Assembly: GCA_027924025.1 (NCBI GenBank)
Contig: AP026970.1
Location: 2,130,501-2,194,500 of the forward strand
Reading direction: 5' to 3'
DNA: 64,000 bases
Source of the DNA: Comamonadaceae bacterium OS-4
Lineage (GTDB): Bacteria > Pseudomonadota > Gammaproteobacteria > Burkholderiales > Burkholderiaceae_C
In this document: positions 1 through 9,159 of the stretch, piece by piece
Layout of the letters: each line of letters starts with the position of its first letter
Position numbering within the stretch: position 1 is the first letter of the stretch
The notes under the pieces: generated by a model
The model's database searches: none
What the model was told of the DNA's origin: nothing
Seen by the model: the letters and a program-made list of their open reading frames with translations, nothing else
Translations under genes and position numbers: made by a program

Positions 1-389
1 AGAAAACGATATTGATATTCATAGGCGCTGGCGCCCGGGTAGCTGAGATCGCCACCCAAAAACAACACGCGGCCCCGGGGGCAGAGTTCGCCTTTGCCAT
101 CGTCCATGGCTTCAGCCTGCACCGCTCGCGCAACGGTATAGGTCGCATTGCCGCCATCGCCGGTGTCGGACAAAAAGTCGAACCAGAACGCGCCATCCGG
201 CCCGACCTCTGCGGTGTGATCTTCCGCTTCAAACACACCGGTCCACAGCTCCCGGGGATCGGCATTGCGAATCACATCGGCGCTGGACACCAACTCACGC
301 GCGGATTGCAGCAATACGGCAGGGTTGTACCAAGCAACAGGCCAGCGGTGATGGGGTGGCTCACCCGCCCCAAAACGATATTGCGGCAT
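1..389 (-). CDS. Metallophosphoesterase-like protein, N-terminal part (truncated by window edge)
   Basis: The minus strand is open from an ATG at 389 to the left edge (about 129 residues visible). A GGGAG ribosome site lies a few bases before the ATG. The product begins MPQYRFGAGEP and carries FDFLSDTGDGG at about residue 70 and LFLGGDLSYPGAS at about residue 113. The D-T-GDG and GGDLSYP patterns resemble the first metal-binding blocks of calcineurin-like phosphoesterases of the large bacterial type. The catalytic C-terminal histidines are outside the window, so substrate and activity cannot be judged. It is transcribed in the same direction as the transporter gene upstream of it, but a terminator at 451-486 separates the two. 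Confidence 0.6.
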   Translation of the reverse strand, partial: MPQYRFGAGEPPHHRWPVAWYNPAVLLQSARELVSSADVIRNADPRELWTGVFEAEDHTAEVGPDGAFWFDFLSDTGDGGNATYTVARAVQAEAMDDGKGELCPRGRVLFLGGDLSYPGASAYEYQYRF

Positions 390-450
390 AACAACTCCCT
401 TTTTTGTAGTCCGTATCTGCCCGACCTGATCGCGTGCGCTGTCCGGCCCC

Positions 451-486
451 ATAAAAAAGCCCGGCCACCAAGAGGTGCCGGGCCTG
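451..486 (-). terminator. Intrinsic terminator after the MHS transporter gene
   Basis: A GC-rich hairpin with arms GCCCGGCCACC and GGTGCCGGGC is preceded on the plus strand by a run of six A. On the minus strand this reads as a hairpin followed by a T tract, about 50 bases after the stop of the transporter at 535. Confidence 0.75.
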
Positions 487-534
487 TTCAACACAAAACT
501 ATCCGGATTGAACGCGCCAACCCGGGTGGGTGGC

Positions 535-1869
535 TTACTCTTTGTGTTCAATCAGTCGGTTAATGCGCAGGGCCAGCAGCGTGCAGATCGCTCCCGACAG
601 CAGGTACAAAGATACCGCACCCAGACCGAACTTGGCAGAAAGCCCCAGTGCCACCAACGGTGCAAAGCCCGCACCGAGCAACCACGCCAGATCAGCCGAC
701 AAGGCGGCACCGGTGTAACGGTACTTGGGCGAAAAGTTGGATGTCACCGTGCCGGACGCCTGGCCATACGACAACCCCAACAGCACGAAACTGGTCAGCA
801 AAAAGAGGTTGTTACCCACTACACCGGCACCCAATAGCCACGGGGTCACAAAGCTGAAAAGACCGATCAACAGGGCCATGGTGCCCAAAAGATTGCGACG
901 CCCGATCCGGTCAGCCAACCAACCCGAGAACACGATCGCGCCGGCAGCCAACACAGCCCCGATGATTTGGACTTCCAGCACATCGCCGATGGCCTGCTCG
1001 GAGTACATGGCAATCCACGACAAGGGGAATACCGTTGCCAGATGGAACAGCGCAAAGCTGGCCAGCGCAGCAAACGCACCCAGGACTACGTTGCCCCCTT
1101 CGTCGCGCAACACATGTCGAACGCTGACCGGCTGAAGCTCCAACTCTTGCAGGCGTTCGGCGTAGGACTGACCCACTACCAAGCGCAAGCGGGCAAACAG
1201 CGCCACGACGTTGATGGCGAAAGCCACAAAAAATGGATAGCGCCAGCCGTAGCTCAAAAACTCTGCCGGAGTCAGGCTGCTGTGCAAATAGGCGAACAAG
1301 CCGGCCGCCAAAATGAAGCCAATAGGCGCGCCCAATTGCCCCACCATCGAGAACCAGCCTCTACGCTCCTTGGGTGCGCTCATGGCCAACAGCGAAGGCA
1401 AACCGTCCCAGGAGCCGCCCATGCCCAGCCCCTGGCCGATCCGCAAAATCACAATGGCCGCAATGGCGGTGAACCCGGCGTTTGCATAACTCGGCAAAAA
1501 GGCCATGCCGGCGGTGCTTGATCCCAGTAAAAAGAGCGCAATCGTGAGCTTGGTTCCCCGACCCCAGCGACGCTGGATGGCCATGGAAAGCGCTGTGCCG
1601 ACTGGCCGCGCAATGAATGCCAGAGAAAAAATGGCAAACGCCATCAAAGTGCCATCCAAGCGCGCCATTTGCGGGAACAGCAATCCCGGAAAGACCAGCA
1701 CACAGGCGATGCCGAATACAAAAAAGTCGAAATATTCCGATGCTCGCCCAATGATGACGCCTACCGCAATCTCACCCGGAGTGACATCTTCGTCGGTGTG
1801 TGCCCCTGAAAGCGATACCGAGCTCTCAAATCCTTGCCCGCTGGGGACTGTGGATGCTGGTGTGTACAT
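535..1869 (-). CDS. MFS transporter, MHS (metabolite:H+ symporter) type
   Basis: A 444-residue membrane protein with about 12 hydrophobic segments. The first helix region contains IGRASEYFDFFVFG, the acidic-aromatic signature of the metabolite:proton symporter family (relatives of KgtP, ProP and ShiA). A typical inter-helix loop (ADRIGRRN) begins the second half. It should import a small organic acid or similar solute with protons; the substrate cannot be read from sequence. The ATG at 1869 is preceded by AAGGA. The gene is divergent from the cyo operon, and the two share a 225-base control region holding a perfect dyad at 1996-2012. An intrinsic terminator follows the stop. Confidence 0.85.
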   Translation of the reverse strand: MYTPASTVPSGQGFESSVSLSGAHTDEDVTPGEIAVGVIIGRASEYFDFFVFGIACVLVFPGLLFPQMARLDGTLMAFAIFSLAFIARPVGTALSMAIQRRWGRGTKLTIALFLLGSSTAGMAFLPSYANAGFTAIAAIVILRIGQGLGMGGSWDGLPSLLAMSAPKERRGWFSMVGQLGAPIGFILAAGLFAYLHSSLTPAEFLSYGWRYPFFVAFAINVVALFARLRLVVGQSYAERLQELELQPVSVRHVLRDEGGNVVLGAFAALASFALFHLATVFPLSWIAMYSEQAIGDVLEVQIIGAVLAAGAIVFSGWLADRIGRRNLLGTMALLIGLFSFVTPWLLGAGVVGNNLFLLTSFVLLGLSYGQASGTVTSNFSPKYRYTGAALSADLAWLLGAGFAPLVALGLSAKFGLGAVSLYLLSGAICTLLALRINRLIEHKE

Positions 1870-1995
1870 GATGCCGTCCTTAAAACTACTTCTACGGCCG
1901 TGTTTTACACCCGCGCGAGGCAGAAAAGCTCGGCTTGCACTAATCTCCTCCTCAGGAAAACCCTGATTGCAACTTCAGAAGCGGATCGGTTGACC

Positions 1996-2012
1996 TTGGA
2001 CAAAATGTCCAA
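1996..2012. promoter_or_regulatory. Inverted repeat in the MHS transporter/cyo divergent control region
   Basis: TTGGAC, five bases, GTCCAA is a perfect 6+5+6 dyad, followed by a further half-like TGGACAA. A TTGACC hexamer sits directly upstream (1990-1995). This is the size and shape of a dimeric regulator site between two divergent genes. The binding protein is unknown, and the site does not match the GCG/CGC-type boxes reported for RegA. Confidence 0.45.
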
Positions 2013-2094
2013 TGGACAAATTTGTTAACGAAATTACAGTCAGAAGCTGTCAATAAAGTGTTTAACAAGGGTGCCTCACCCAGGCATTAACAAC

Positions 2095-3141
2095 ATGTTC
2101 AAAATCAAAGCATTAAAAAGGTGCTCTGCGCTGGCGACCATTGCAATGGCCGCCGCGCTTTCGGGCTGCAGCAAGGCTGTAGTGCTGAACCCGGCCGGAG
2201 ATATTGCAGCGCAGCAGGGCCAAATGGTGATCACAGCCACCTTGCTGATGCTGATCATCATCGTTCCGGTCATCTTCCTGACCCTGTTTTTTGCCTGGAA
2301 ATACCGCCAGAGCAATACCGAGGCGGAATACGAGCCCGATTGGCATCACTCCACCTCCTTGGAGCTGGTGATCTGGACAGTTCCCCTTTTGATCATCATC
2401 GCGCTGGGCGCCCTGACCTGGATCGGCACCCACAAGCTCGATCCTTACCGCCCCTTGGACCGTATTGATGCGCAGCGCTCGCTCCCGGCGGATGTCAAAC
2501 CGCTGGAAGTTCAAGTGGTGGCCATGGACTGGAAATGGTTGTTCTTCTATCCCGAGCAAGGCATTGCCACGGTGAATGAGCTCGCTGCGCCTGTGGACCG
2601 GCCCATCCTGTTCAAACTGACCTCCACCTCAACCATGAATGCGTTTTATGTGCCGGATCTGGCCGGCATGATTTACGCCATGCCCGGCATGCAGACCGAA
2701 CTGAACGCCGTAATCAACCGGCCTGGTGTGTTCAAGGGCATGTCTTCACACTACAGCGGCGCCGGTTTTTCGGGCATGACTTTTAAATTTCACGGTTTGA
2801 GCAATGAAGACTTTGCCCAATGGGTGACCAAAGCCAAAACCGAAGGCAAGGCCTTGGATCGCACCACGTACCAAAATCTGGTGAAGCCGAGTGAACGTGA
2901 CCCGGTGCAGCGCTTTGCCAGCGTCGAAGCCGGCTTGTATGACAAGGTGCTGAACCGTTGTGTCGACGACGGAAAAATGTGCATGCACCACATGATGGCG
3001 ATCGACACCCGGGGTGGCCAGACCTATGTCAAGGCCATGGGACTGAGCATGCCGCAAGACGTTTGCACCGTACAAAACGCGAGTCAAGTGATCGCGGCAC
3101 TCGAGACACGTAACGCCAACCGCGCCGTCATCCAACAATAA
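2095..3141 (+). CDS. cyoA: Cytochrome bo3 ubiquinol oxidase subunit II
   Basis: 348 residues from the ATG at 2095; an in-frame GTG at 2071 is possible but would lengthen the signal region needlessly. The N-terminus is a lipoprotein signal ending LSGC (residues about 22-25), followed by two transmembrane helices and the cupredoxin-like domain. The segment LNPAGDIAAQQG and the tail motif SHYSGAGFSGMTF match CyoA. The CuA cysteine ligands of cytochrome c oxidases are absent, which marks it as a quinol oxidase subunit anchored outside the inner membrane. It is the first gene of cyoABCD-SURF1-regBA. Confidence 0.95.
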   Translation: MFKIKALKRCSALATIAMAAALSGCSKAVVLNPAGDIAAQQGQMVITATLLMLIIIVPVIFLTLFFAWKYRQSNTEAEYEPDWHHSTSLELVIWTVPLLIIIALGALTWIGTHKLDPYRPLDRIDAQRSLPADVKPLEVQVVAMDWKWLFFYPEQGIATVNELAAPVDRPILFKLTSTSTMNAFYVPDLAGMIYAMPGMQTELNAVINRPGVFKGMSSHYSGAGFSGMTFKFHGLSNEDFAQWVTKAKTEGKALDRTTYQNLVKPSERDPVQRFASVEAGLYDKVLNRCVDDGKMCMHHMMAIDTRGGQTYVKAMGLSMPQDVCTVQNASQVIAALETRNANRAVIQQ

Positions 3142-3195
3142 CTTTCGCTCCGGTGGCCTATCGTGGCCACGGGTGCATTGCTAAAGAGACTTTAT

Positions 3196-5199
3196 ATGTC
3201 CTCACAAACTTTGACTGATACCCACTGGGCGCTAGGCCGGCTGAGCTGGGATGCCGTGCCGATGACGCATGAACCCATCATTTTGGCAACGTTCATCATG
3301 GTCGTACTGGGTGGTTTGGGCGTGTTTGCCCTGATGACCAAATTCCGGCTCTGGGGTCCTTTCTGGCGTGATTGGGTCTGTAGCATCGACCACAAAAAAA
3401 TCGGCATCATGTACATGGTGCTGGGTTTGGTGATGCTGCTGCGCGGCTTTGCAGATGCCGTGATGATGCGTTTGCAACAGTCCATGGCCTTCGGCGACAA
3501 CATGGGTTACTTGCCGCCCCACCACTACGACCAAGTGTTTACAGCGCACGGTGTGATCATGATTTTCTTCGTGGCCATGCCATTGGTCACCGGGCTCATG
3601 AATTACCTGATTCCGCTGCAAATCGGCGCGCGGGACGTGTCGTTCCCGTTCCTGAACAATTTCAGCTTCTGGATGACGACTGCCGGTGCCATTCTGGTGA
3701 TGTTTTCGCTCTTCTTGGGTGAGTTCTCTACTTCCGGATGGCTGGCTCTTTCCAACCTGGGCGCCCAAAGCCCGAGCACCGGTTTGGACTACTACATCTG
3801 GGCGCTGCAGATTGCGGGGGTCGGAACCACGCTGTCCGGCATCAACTTGATCGTCACGATCATCAAAATGCGCGCCCCCGGCATGACCCTGATGCGCATG
3901 CCCGTGTTCACCTGGACAGCGCTTTGCACCAACGCCCTGATCGTGGCGTCTTTCCCGGTGCTGACCGCAGCTTTGGTGCTCATGTCCATGGACCGCTACG
4001 TCGGCACCAACTTTTTCACCAACGAGCTGGGCGGCAACCCCATGCTGTACGTGAACCTGATCTGGATCTGGGGCCACCCAGAGGTCTACATCCTGATCCT
4101 GCCGGCCTTTGGCGTGTTCTCGGAAATTGTGGCCACCTTCAGCAAAAAGCGTCTCTTTGGCTACACCTCCATGGTGTATGCAACCGTGTGTATCACGATC
4201 CTGTCTTACGTGGTGTGGCTGCACCACTTCTTCACCATGGGATCTGGCGCAAGCGTGAATACCTTCTTTGGCATCACGACCATGATCATCTCGATCCCCA
4301 CAGGCGCGAAGATCTTCAACTGGCTGTTCACCATGTACAAGGGGCGGATCCGCTTCGAGTTGCCCATGATGTGGACGGTTGCGTTCATGATCACCTTTGC
4401 CCTGGGCGGCATGACCGGTGTGTTGCTGGCGGTGCCCCCCGCTGACTTTGTGTTGCACAACAGCTTGTTCCTGATTGCCCACTTCCACAACGTGATCATC
4501 GGCGGCGTAGTGTTTGGCATGTTTGCGGGCATCAACTACTGGTTCCCCAAGGCCTTTGGCTACAAACTCGACCGCAAGTGGGGAGTCCGCTCCTTCTGGC
4601 TGTGGGTCGTCGGTTTCTGGGTGGCGTTCACACCGCTCTATGTGCTGGGCCTGATGGGCGTCACACGCCGCGCCAACCACTTTGAGGATACTTCGCTGCA
4701 GATCTGGTTTGTGATTGCAGCAATTGGCGCGGCCATGATTGCCGGCGGTATCGCCTGCTTCCTCATCCAATTGCTGGTGAGCTACCTGAAGCGCGAAGAG
4801 CTGCGGGACTGGACTGGCGACCCATGGGGTGGCCGTACGCTGGAGTGGGCGACCTCATCCCCACCACCCGACTACAACTTTGCATTCACACCGGTGGTTC
4901 ACGAAATTGACGCCTGGTGGGACATGAAAAAGCACGCTTACCAGCGCCCTGTGAGCGGCTTCGAGCCGATCCACATGCCGGCCAATACCGCTGCAGGCGT
5001 GGTGATCTCTGCCTTGTCCCTCGTATTCGGCTTTGCATTGATTTGGCATATGTGGCTGCTCGCCGGCGCATCGTTTGCTGCATTGCTGCTGGTAGCCATC
5101 GTCCACACCTTTAACTACAAGCGTGACTTCTACATTCCTGCTGCGCAAGTGAATGCCTCCGAAGAAGCCCGCACACTCCAATTGGCCCGCCATGTCTAA
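3196..5199 (+). CDS. cyoB: Cytochrome bo3 ubiquinol oxidase subunit I
   Basis: 667 residues, close to the 663 of E. coli CyoB. The ATG at 3196 has an AAAGAGA site just upstream. This is the proton-pumping catalytic subunit holding haem b, haem o3 and CuB. Visible residues include the quinone-site block LLRGFADA, the PPHHYDQ block, the haem ligand in FTAHG, the CuB and cross-link motif HPEVY (H294, E296, Y298), the histidine pair LHHFF, the K-channel lysine in PTGAKIFNW, and the haem ligands in AHFHN. The C-terminal signature [18 protein letters not shown] is typical. It ends eight bases inside cyoC. Confidence 0.97.
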   Translation: MSSQTLTDTHWALGRLSWDAVPMTHEPIILATFIMVVLGGLGVFALMTKFRLWGPFWRDWVCSIDHKKIGIMYMVLGLVMLLRGFADAVMMRLQQSMAFGDNMGYLPPHHYDQVFTAHGVIMIFFVAMPLVTGLMNYLIPLQIGARDVSFPFLNNFSFWMTTAGAILVMFSLFLGEFSTSGWLALSNLGAQSPSTGLDYYIWALQIAGVGTTLSGINLIVTIIKMRAPGMTLMRMPVFTWTALCTNALIVASFPVLTAALVLMSMDRYVGTNFFTNELGGNPMLYVNLIWIWGHPEVYILILPAFGVFSEIVATFSKKRLFGYTSMVYATVCITILSYVVWLHHFFTMGSGASVNTFFGITTMIISIPTGAKIFNWLFTMYKGRIRFELPMMWTVAFMITFALGGMTGVLLAVPPADFVLHNSLFLIAHFHNVIIGGVVFGMFAGINYWFPKAFGYKLDRKWGVRSFWLWVVGFWVAFTPLYVLGLMGVTRRANHFEDTSLQIWFVIAAIGAAMIAGGIACFLIQLLVSYLKREELRDWTGDPWGGRTLEWATSSPPPDYNFAFTPVVHEIDAWWDMKKHAYQRPVSGFEPIHMPANTAAGVVISALSLVFGFALIWHMWLLAGASFAALLLVAIVHTFNYKRDFYIPAAQVNASEEARTLQLARHV

Positions 5200-5827
5200 C
5201 ATGAACAACTCACACGGCGCCGCTACCGGCGCGCTCTCGCCCCGCGAGTACCACCTGGCCCATGAGCCGCATCCCGAAAACGGAACGGCGCTTGGCTTCT
5301 GGCTGTACCTGATGAGCGACTGCCTCATCTTCGCGGCCCTGTTTGCGACCTACGGTGTCCTCGGCCGCAACTATGCTGCCGGCCCTACCGGGGCGGAGCT
5401 GTTTGACCTGACTCTGGTAGCCATCAACACGGCCTTCTTGCTGCTGTCATCCATCACTTTCGGATTTGCCATGCTGCGCAAGCAACTGGGCGATGTGAAG
5501 GGCACCCTGATCTGGCTGGCAGTCACGGGCCTCTTCGGTTTGTGCTTCCTCGGTTTGGAGTTGTATGAGTTTTCTCACCTGATTCACGAAGGGGCTACGC
5601 CGCAGCGCAGCGCGTTCTTGTCGGCCTTCTTCACCTTGGTGGGTACCCACGGCCTTCACGTGACGTTTGGTTTGGTGTGGCTGGTCGTCCTGATGATCCA
5701 GATCAAGCAGCACGGACTTACTCCGGCCAACAACCGCCGCCTGATGTGTTTGTCCATGTTCTGGCACTTCTTGGACGTGATCTGGATCGGTGTATTTACT
5801 TTCGTTTATTTGATGGGAGTGCTGTAA
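5192..5827 (+). CDS. cyoC: Cytochrome bo3 ubiquinol oxidase subunit III
   Basis: 211 residues with five hydrophobic segments. The chosen ATG at 5192 overlaps the cyoB stop by eight bases; a second in-frame ATG lies at 5201. The blocks [19 protein letters not shown] and [12 protein letters not shown] (residues about 150-162) are typical of CyoC and cytochrome oxidase subunit III. The subunit stabilises the oxidase and binds no metal. Translation is probably coupled to cyoB. The stop at 5825-5827 abuts the cyoD ATG directly. Confidence 0.95.
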   Translation: MSNMNNSHGAATGALSPREYHLAHEPHPENGTALGFWLYLMSDCLIFAALFATYGVLGRNYAAGPTGAELFDLTLVAINTAFLLLSSITFGFAMLRKQLGDVKGTLIWLAVTGLFGLCFLGLELYEFSHLIHEGATPQRSAFLSAFFTLVGTHGLHVTFGLVWLVVLMIQIKQHGLTPANNRRLMCLSMFWHFLDVIWIGVFTFVYLMGVL

Positions 5828-6253
5828 ATGAGCGCACACAATTCTCATGCGTCCCACGGGCACGATGACCACGGCCACGATGCCAATGAACCCCACAGCA
5901 CCTTTTCGGGCTACATGACGGGTTTCTTGCTGTCCATCATCTTGACGGCTATCCCGTTCTGGTTGGTGATGGCCAAGGTCATCTCCGACCGCCCCACTGC
6001 CGTCATGGTGCTGGGTGGCTTTGCGGTCATTCAAATTCTGGTGCACATGTTCTACTTCTTGCACATGAACGGCAAGGTAGAGGGCGGTTGGACACTGCTG
6101 TCCACCATCTTCACCGTGGTGTTCGTCGCGATCGCGATTGCGGGCACTTTGTGGGTCATGTTCCACATGAACACCAACATGATGCCGAGCCACACCGACA
6201 TGCCGGCGATGGAGCAAGCAGCACCCGCCGCTGCGCCCAAGGCCAGCCTCTAA
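5828..6253 (+). CDS. cyoD: Cytochrome bo3 ubiquinol oxidase subunit IV, with His- and Met-rich ends
   Basis: 141 residues with three transmembrane helices, longer than the 109 residues of E. coli CyoD. The helix-2 block IQILVHMFYFLHM is characteristic. The N-terminal 22 residues contain seven histidines among Asp and Ala. The C-terminus adds about 20 residues beyond the usual Met-rich end (FHMNTNMMPSHTDMPAM), finishing in an Ala/Pro tail. The subunit assists assembly of the CuB centre in the E. coli enzyme; the extra His and Met residues could bind copper, which is an inference. Confidence 0.93.
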   Translation: MSAHNSHASHGHDDHGHDANEPHSTFSGYMTGFLLSIILTAIPFWLVMAKVISDRPTAVMVLGGFAVIQILVHMFYFLHMNGKVEGGWTLLSTIFTVVFVAIAIAGTLWVMFHMNTNMMPSHTDMPAMEQAAPAAAPKASL

Positions 6254-6274
6254 ACCCAACGTGAGTACCGCTTC

Positions 6275-7105
6275 TTGAGTGATTCGCCGCTTCAACCGCA
6301 GGTCGGCGGGCGCTCAAGGTGGCGATTGGCCCTGGTGGCCGTGCTCTGCCTCGTGCTTGTGGCAGGGCTGTTGCGGCTCGGAACCTGGCAGCTGGAGCGC
6401 CGCACCTGGAAACTGGACCTGATCGAGCGCGTAACCCAGCGCTTGCAGCAACCCCCTGTGGCCTTGCCAGACCGCCAACAGTGGGCGGGCCTTCAGCCTG
6501 CTGACTTCGAATATCTTTATGTCAAAACCACCGGCCAGTGGCTGACTGACAAAACAGTGCTCACGCAAGCGACCACCGCGCTAGGCGCCGGGTTTTGGGT
6601 CCTGACCCCACTGGCGCTACCAGACGGGTCCAGCCTGCTGGTGAACCGGGGCTTCATTCCTGGCAATCAACGCGCGCAGTGGCAGCCCCCTTCCGGTGTG
6701 AGCGGCGCCCCGGTGGGGAATGTCAGCATTCAGGGCTTGCTACGCAAATCAGAACCCGACGGTGGCTTTTTGCGGAAAAACGACGCTGCGTCGCAGCGCT
6801 GGTTCTCACGCGACGTTGCCGCGATTGCCCAAGCGCAACAACTCAAGAGTCCTGCACCGTTTTTCCTGGATTCCGGCTTGCCGGATACCACCCTGAACAA
6901 CGACCTTGAAGCCCGCCCCTCCTCCGCTGGCCCTTGGCCGCGGGAAGGGTTGACCGTGGTTCGCTTTAGCAACAGCCACTTGGTATACGCGTTCACATGG
7001 TTCGGTCTGGCCCTGATGGTGCTGGTGGCTGGAGGGTTTGTGGCCCGTTACGAGCGGCGCTTGCGCCGTGGAGGCCACAATACCGCCCATGGATACCCGC
7101 GCTAA
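6275..7105 (+). CDS. SURF1 family oxidase assembly protein
   Basis: 276 residues from a TTG at 6275; no ATG or GTG in frame gives a sensible start, and the ribosome site is weak. The architecture is the SURF1 one: an N-terminal helix (about 20-40) ending GTWQLERR, a periplasmic domain with VLTPLALPDGSSLLVNRGF, and a C-terminal helix (about 232-252). SURF1/Shy1 proteins help insert haem into subunit I of terminal oxidases, usually aa3 types. Here the gene lies 21 bases after cyoD, where many bacteria have cyoE (haem O synthase); no cyoE is in the window. Confidence 0.88.
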   Translation: MSDSPLQPQVGGRSRWRLALVAVLCLVLVAGLLRLGTWQLERRTWKLDLIERVTQRLQQPPVALPDRQQWAGLQPADFEYLYVKTTGQWLTDKTVLTQATTALGAGFWVLTPLALPDGSSLLVNRGFIPGNQRAQWQPPSGVSGAPVGNVSIQGLLRKSEPDGGFLRKNDAASQRWFSRDVAAIAQAQQLKSPAPFFLDSGLPDTTLNNDLEARPSSAGPWPREGLTVVRFSNSHLVYAFTWFGLALMVLVAGGFVARYERRLRRGGHNTAHGYPR

Positions 7106-8432
7106 CCTCCCCACCTCAGCGCCGACCGCGCCCTCCCCGCGGAATGATGCCTACGCCGGCCTGAGAAACCTCCATCAGCTGATACAGCTGCGCTGGATTG
7201 CTGCAGCCGGACAGCTACTCACCATTCAAGCCACGCACTACAGCCTGGGCATGAAGATCCCGGTGGAACCCATGCTGGCCATCGTGGGCGCCATGGCGTT
7301 TTTCAACCTCGCTTGTTTGCTGCGCTGGCACACCCGGCAAGCAGTGCACGAGGTGGAGTTGTTCATCGGGCTGCTGGTCGATGTGGCGGCACTGACCGCC
7401 CAGCTCTATTTGAGCGGCGGTATCAGCAATCCCTTCGTCTTTTTGTATCTGCTGCAAATCGCCGTGGGGGCGATGCTGCTGAGGGGTGGGTATATCGGCT
7501 CCATCGTCGCGATCGCATCGGCCTGTGTTGCATTTTTGGCGACCTCCAGCCTGCCGTTGCCACTTGCACCGAACTTGCAGGATGGATTGTCCAGCCCCTA
7601 TGTGCTTGGCTTGTTGGTGTGCTTTCTGCTCAACGCGGTGCTTGTGGTGGTGTTTATCACCCGCATCAACACCAACCTGCGCCGCCGCGATGCGCGCCTG
7701 GCTGCCGCCCGGCAACGCGCCGCTGAAGAGGAGCACATTGTTCGCATGGGCTTGCTCGCCTCGGGCGCCGCCCATGAGTTGGGCACCCCTTTAGCCACCC
7801 TGGCCGTAATCTTGGGGGACTGGAAGCACATGCCCGCCGTCATGCGGGATACCAGCCTCAAAGAGGACATTACCGAAATGGAGGCCCAGGTGCAACGATG
7901 CAAAAGCATTGTGAGCGGCATCTTGCTCTCTGCAGGCGAAACCCGCGGCGAACACTCCAGCCAGACCACTGCGCGCGAATTCCTGGATCACTTGGTGCGC
8001 GAGTGGCGTGCCACTCGCAATGTCGGGACCTTTGTGTACGACAACCTGATCAACGACGACGCGGCCATGGTCGCGGACACCACCTTGGAGCAAATGGTGT
8101 TTAACGTGCTGGACAACGCGCGCGATGCTTCGCCCCACTGGGTGCAACTCCATGCCAGCCGCGATGCAGATGTGCTGTGCATCACCGTTACCGACCGCGG
8201 GCCCGGCTTTGACGCGCATGTGCTGTCCCAACTTGGGCAACCCTACCAGTCCACCAAGGGCAAGCCTGGCGGCGGACTGGGGCTGTTTTTGTCTATGAAT
8301 GTCGCACGCACTCTCGGGGGCAGCTTGCGCGCCGAAAACCTGCCGTCCGGCGGCGCTCGCGTCACGATTACGCTGTCAATGAACGAACTCTCCATGGCCG
8401 AAACCGTAACCGAAGCACCCCATGGACACTGA
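7089..8432 (+). CDS. regB: RegB/PrrB/RoxS-type redox sensor histidine kinase
   Basis: 447 residues from the ATG at 7089, overlapping SURF1 by 17 bases. About six membrane helices come first, and the quinone-site heptapeptide GGISNPF (residues 110-116), the hallmark of RegB, is intact. The H-box is AAHELGTPLATL with H229. A cysteine at 271 (QRCKSIV) sits where the redox-active RegB cysteine lies. The ATPase domain follows with GQPYQSTKGKPGGGLGL. RegB-type kinases sense the quinone pool and respiratory flux and phosphorylate RegA. Co-transcription with a quinol oxidase suggests a feedback loop. Confidence 0.9.
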   Translation: MDTRANLPTSAPTAPSPRNDAYAGLRNLHQLIQLRWIAAAGQLLTIQATHYSLGMKIPVEPMLAIVGAMAFFNLACLLRWHTRQAVHEVELFIGLLVDVAALTAQLYLSGGISNPFVFLYLLQIAVGAMLLRGGYIGSIVAIASACVAFLATSSLPLPLAPNLQDGLSSPYVLGLLVCFLLNAVLVVVFITRINTNLRRRDARLAAARQRAAEEEHIVRMGLLASGAAHELGTPLATLAVILGDWKHMPAVMRDTSLKEDITEMEAQVQRCKSIVSGILLSAGETRGEHSSQTTAREFLDHLVREWRATRNVGTFVYDNLINDDAAMVADTTLEQMVFNVLDNARDASPHWVQLHASRDADVLCITVTDRGPGFDAHVLSQLGQPYQSTKGKPGGGLGLFLSMNVARTLGGSLRAENLPSGGARVTITLSMNELSMAETVTEAPHGH

Positions 8433-8955
8433 CCGCCTGCTCCTGATCGTTGAAGACGACGAGGCCTTTGCCCGTACCCTGACCCGCTCTTTCGAGCGAC
8501 GCGGCTACCGGGTGCTGCGTGCGGATGGTCTTCAGGGCGTGGAGGCCTTGCTACCCGCACACACCCCGGAGTTTGCCGTGGTCGACCTCAAGCTCAAAGG
8601 CGAGGCCAGCGGACTCGCCTGTGTCCGCGCGCTGCATGCCCACAGCGAGACCATGCGCATTGTGGTGCTCACTGGATTTGCCAGCATCGCGACAGCCGTC
8701 GAGGCCATCAAACTGGGCGCGAGCCATTACCTGGCCAAACCCTCCAATACCGATGACATCGAGGCCGCCTTCGGTCTGGACGAAGGCAACACCGAAGTGG
8801 CCCTGACCAACCGGTCCAGCTCGATCAAAACCCTCGAATGGGAGCGCATCCACGAAGTGCTGGCCGAGAGTGATTTCAATATTTCCGAAGCAGCCCGGCG
8901 ACTTGGCATGCACCGGCGGACACTCAGCCGGAAATTAGAAAAGCACAGAGTTTGA
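8422..8955 (+). CDS. regA: RegA/PrrA/RoxR-type response regulator
   Basis: 177 residues, overlapping the kinase gene by 11 bases. The receiver domain has the acidic pair ED(D) at 11-13, phospho-acceptor D55 in VVDLKLKG, and the lysine in YLAKPS. A short linker leads to a Fis-type helix-turn-helix (NISEAARRLGMHRRTLSRKL, about 151-170), nearly invariant in RegA/PrrA/ActR/RoxR. It should be a global redox regulator of respiratory and energy genes; its direct targets are not visible. It ends the operon; no strong terminator follows. Confidence 0.92.
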   Translation: MDTDRLLLIVEDDEAFARTLTRSFERRGYRVLRADGLQGVEALLPAHTPEFAVVDLKLKGEASGLACVRALHAHSETMRIVVLTGFASIATAVEAIKLGASHYLAKPSNTDDIEAAFGLDEGNTEVALTNRSSSIKTLEWERIHEVLAESDFNISEAARRLGMHRRTLSRKLEKHRV

Positions 8956-9050
8956 TTTTTTAATTATTTCAAACACAAATCACAAATAAACGTTACATTT
9001 GATCCAACTGGTCGAAATACGAAGCCAGTGGCTCAGTGACGGAATGTGCG

Positions 9051-9068
9051 GCTAAAAAATTTTTTGGC
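9051..9068. repeat. A/T palindrome upstream of the DUF4331 gene
   Basis: A 12-base perfect palindrome of six A and six T is flanked by GCT and GGC, about 90 bases before the DUF4331 start. The 204 bases between regA and the DUF4331 gene otherwise hold no gene that I can see. The palindrome could be a bent upstream element or part of a hairpin. Confidence 0.35.
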
Positions 9069-9159
9069 TTGTTCAACAAAAAACTGAATCCACCACGCTG
9101 CGTATCGCGTATCCAGTGTGCCAGTCGGCACGAACTAGTCCAACACACCGGAGCACCGC

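Noticed and set aside
6275..7105. Reading the gene after cyoD as cyoE (haem O synthase)
   Set aside because: The protein has two membrane helices with a periplasmic domain and SURF1 motifs, not the many-helix prenyltransferase fold with Asp-rich motifs.
9000..9025. TGATCC upstream of the DUF4331 gene, resembling the -35 of RpoE/ChrR-type ECF promoters
   Set aside because: No matching -10 element at the required spacing.
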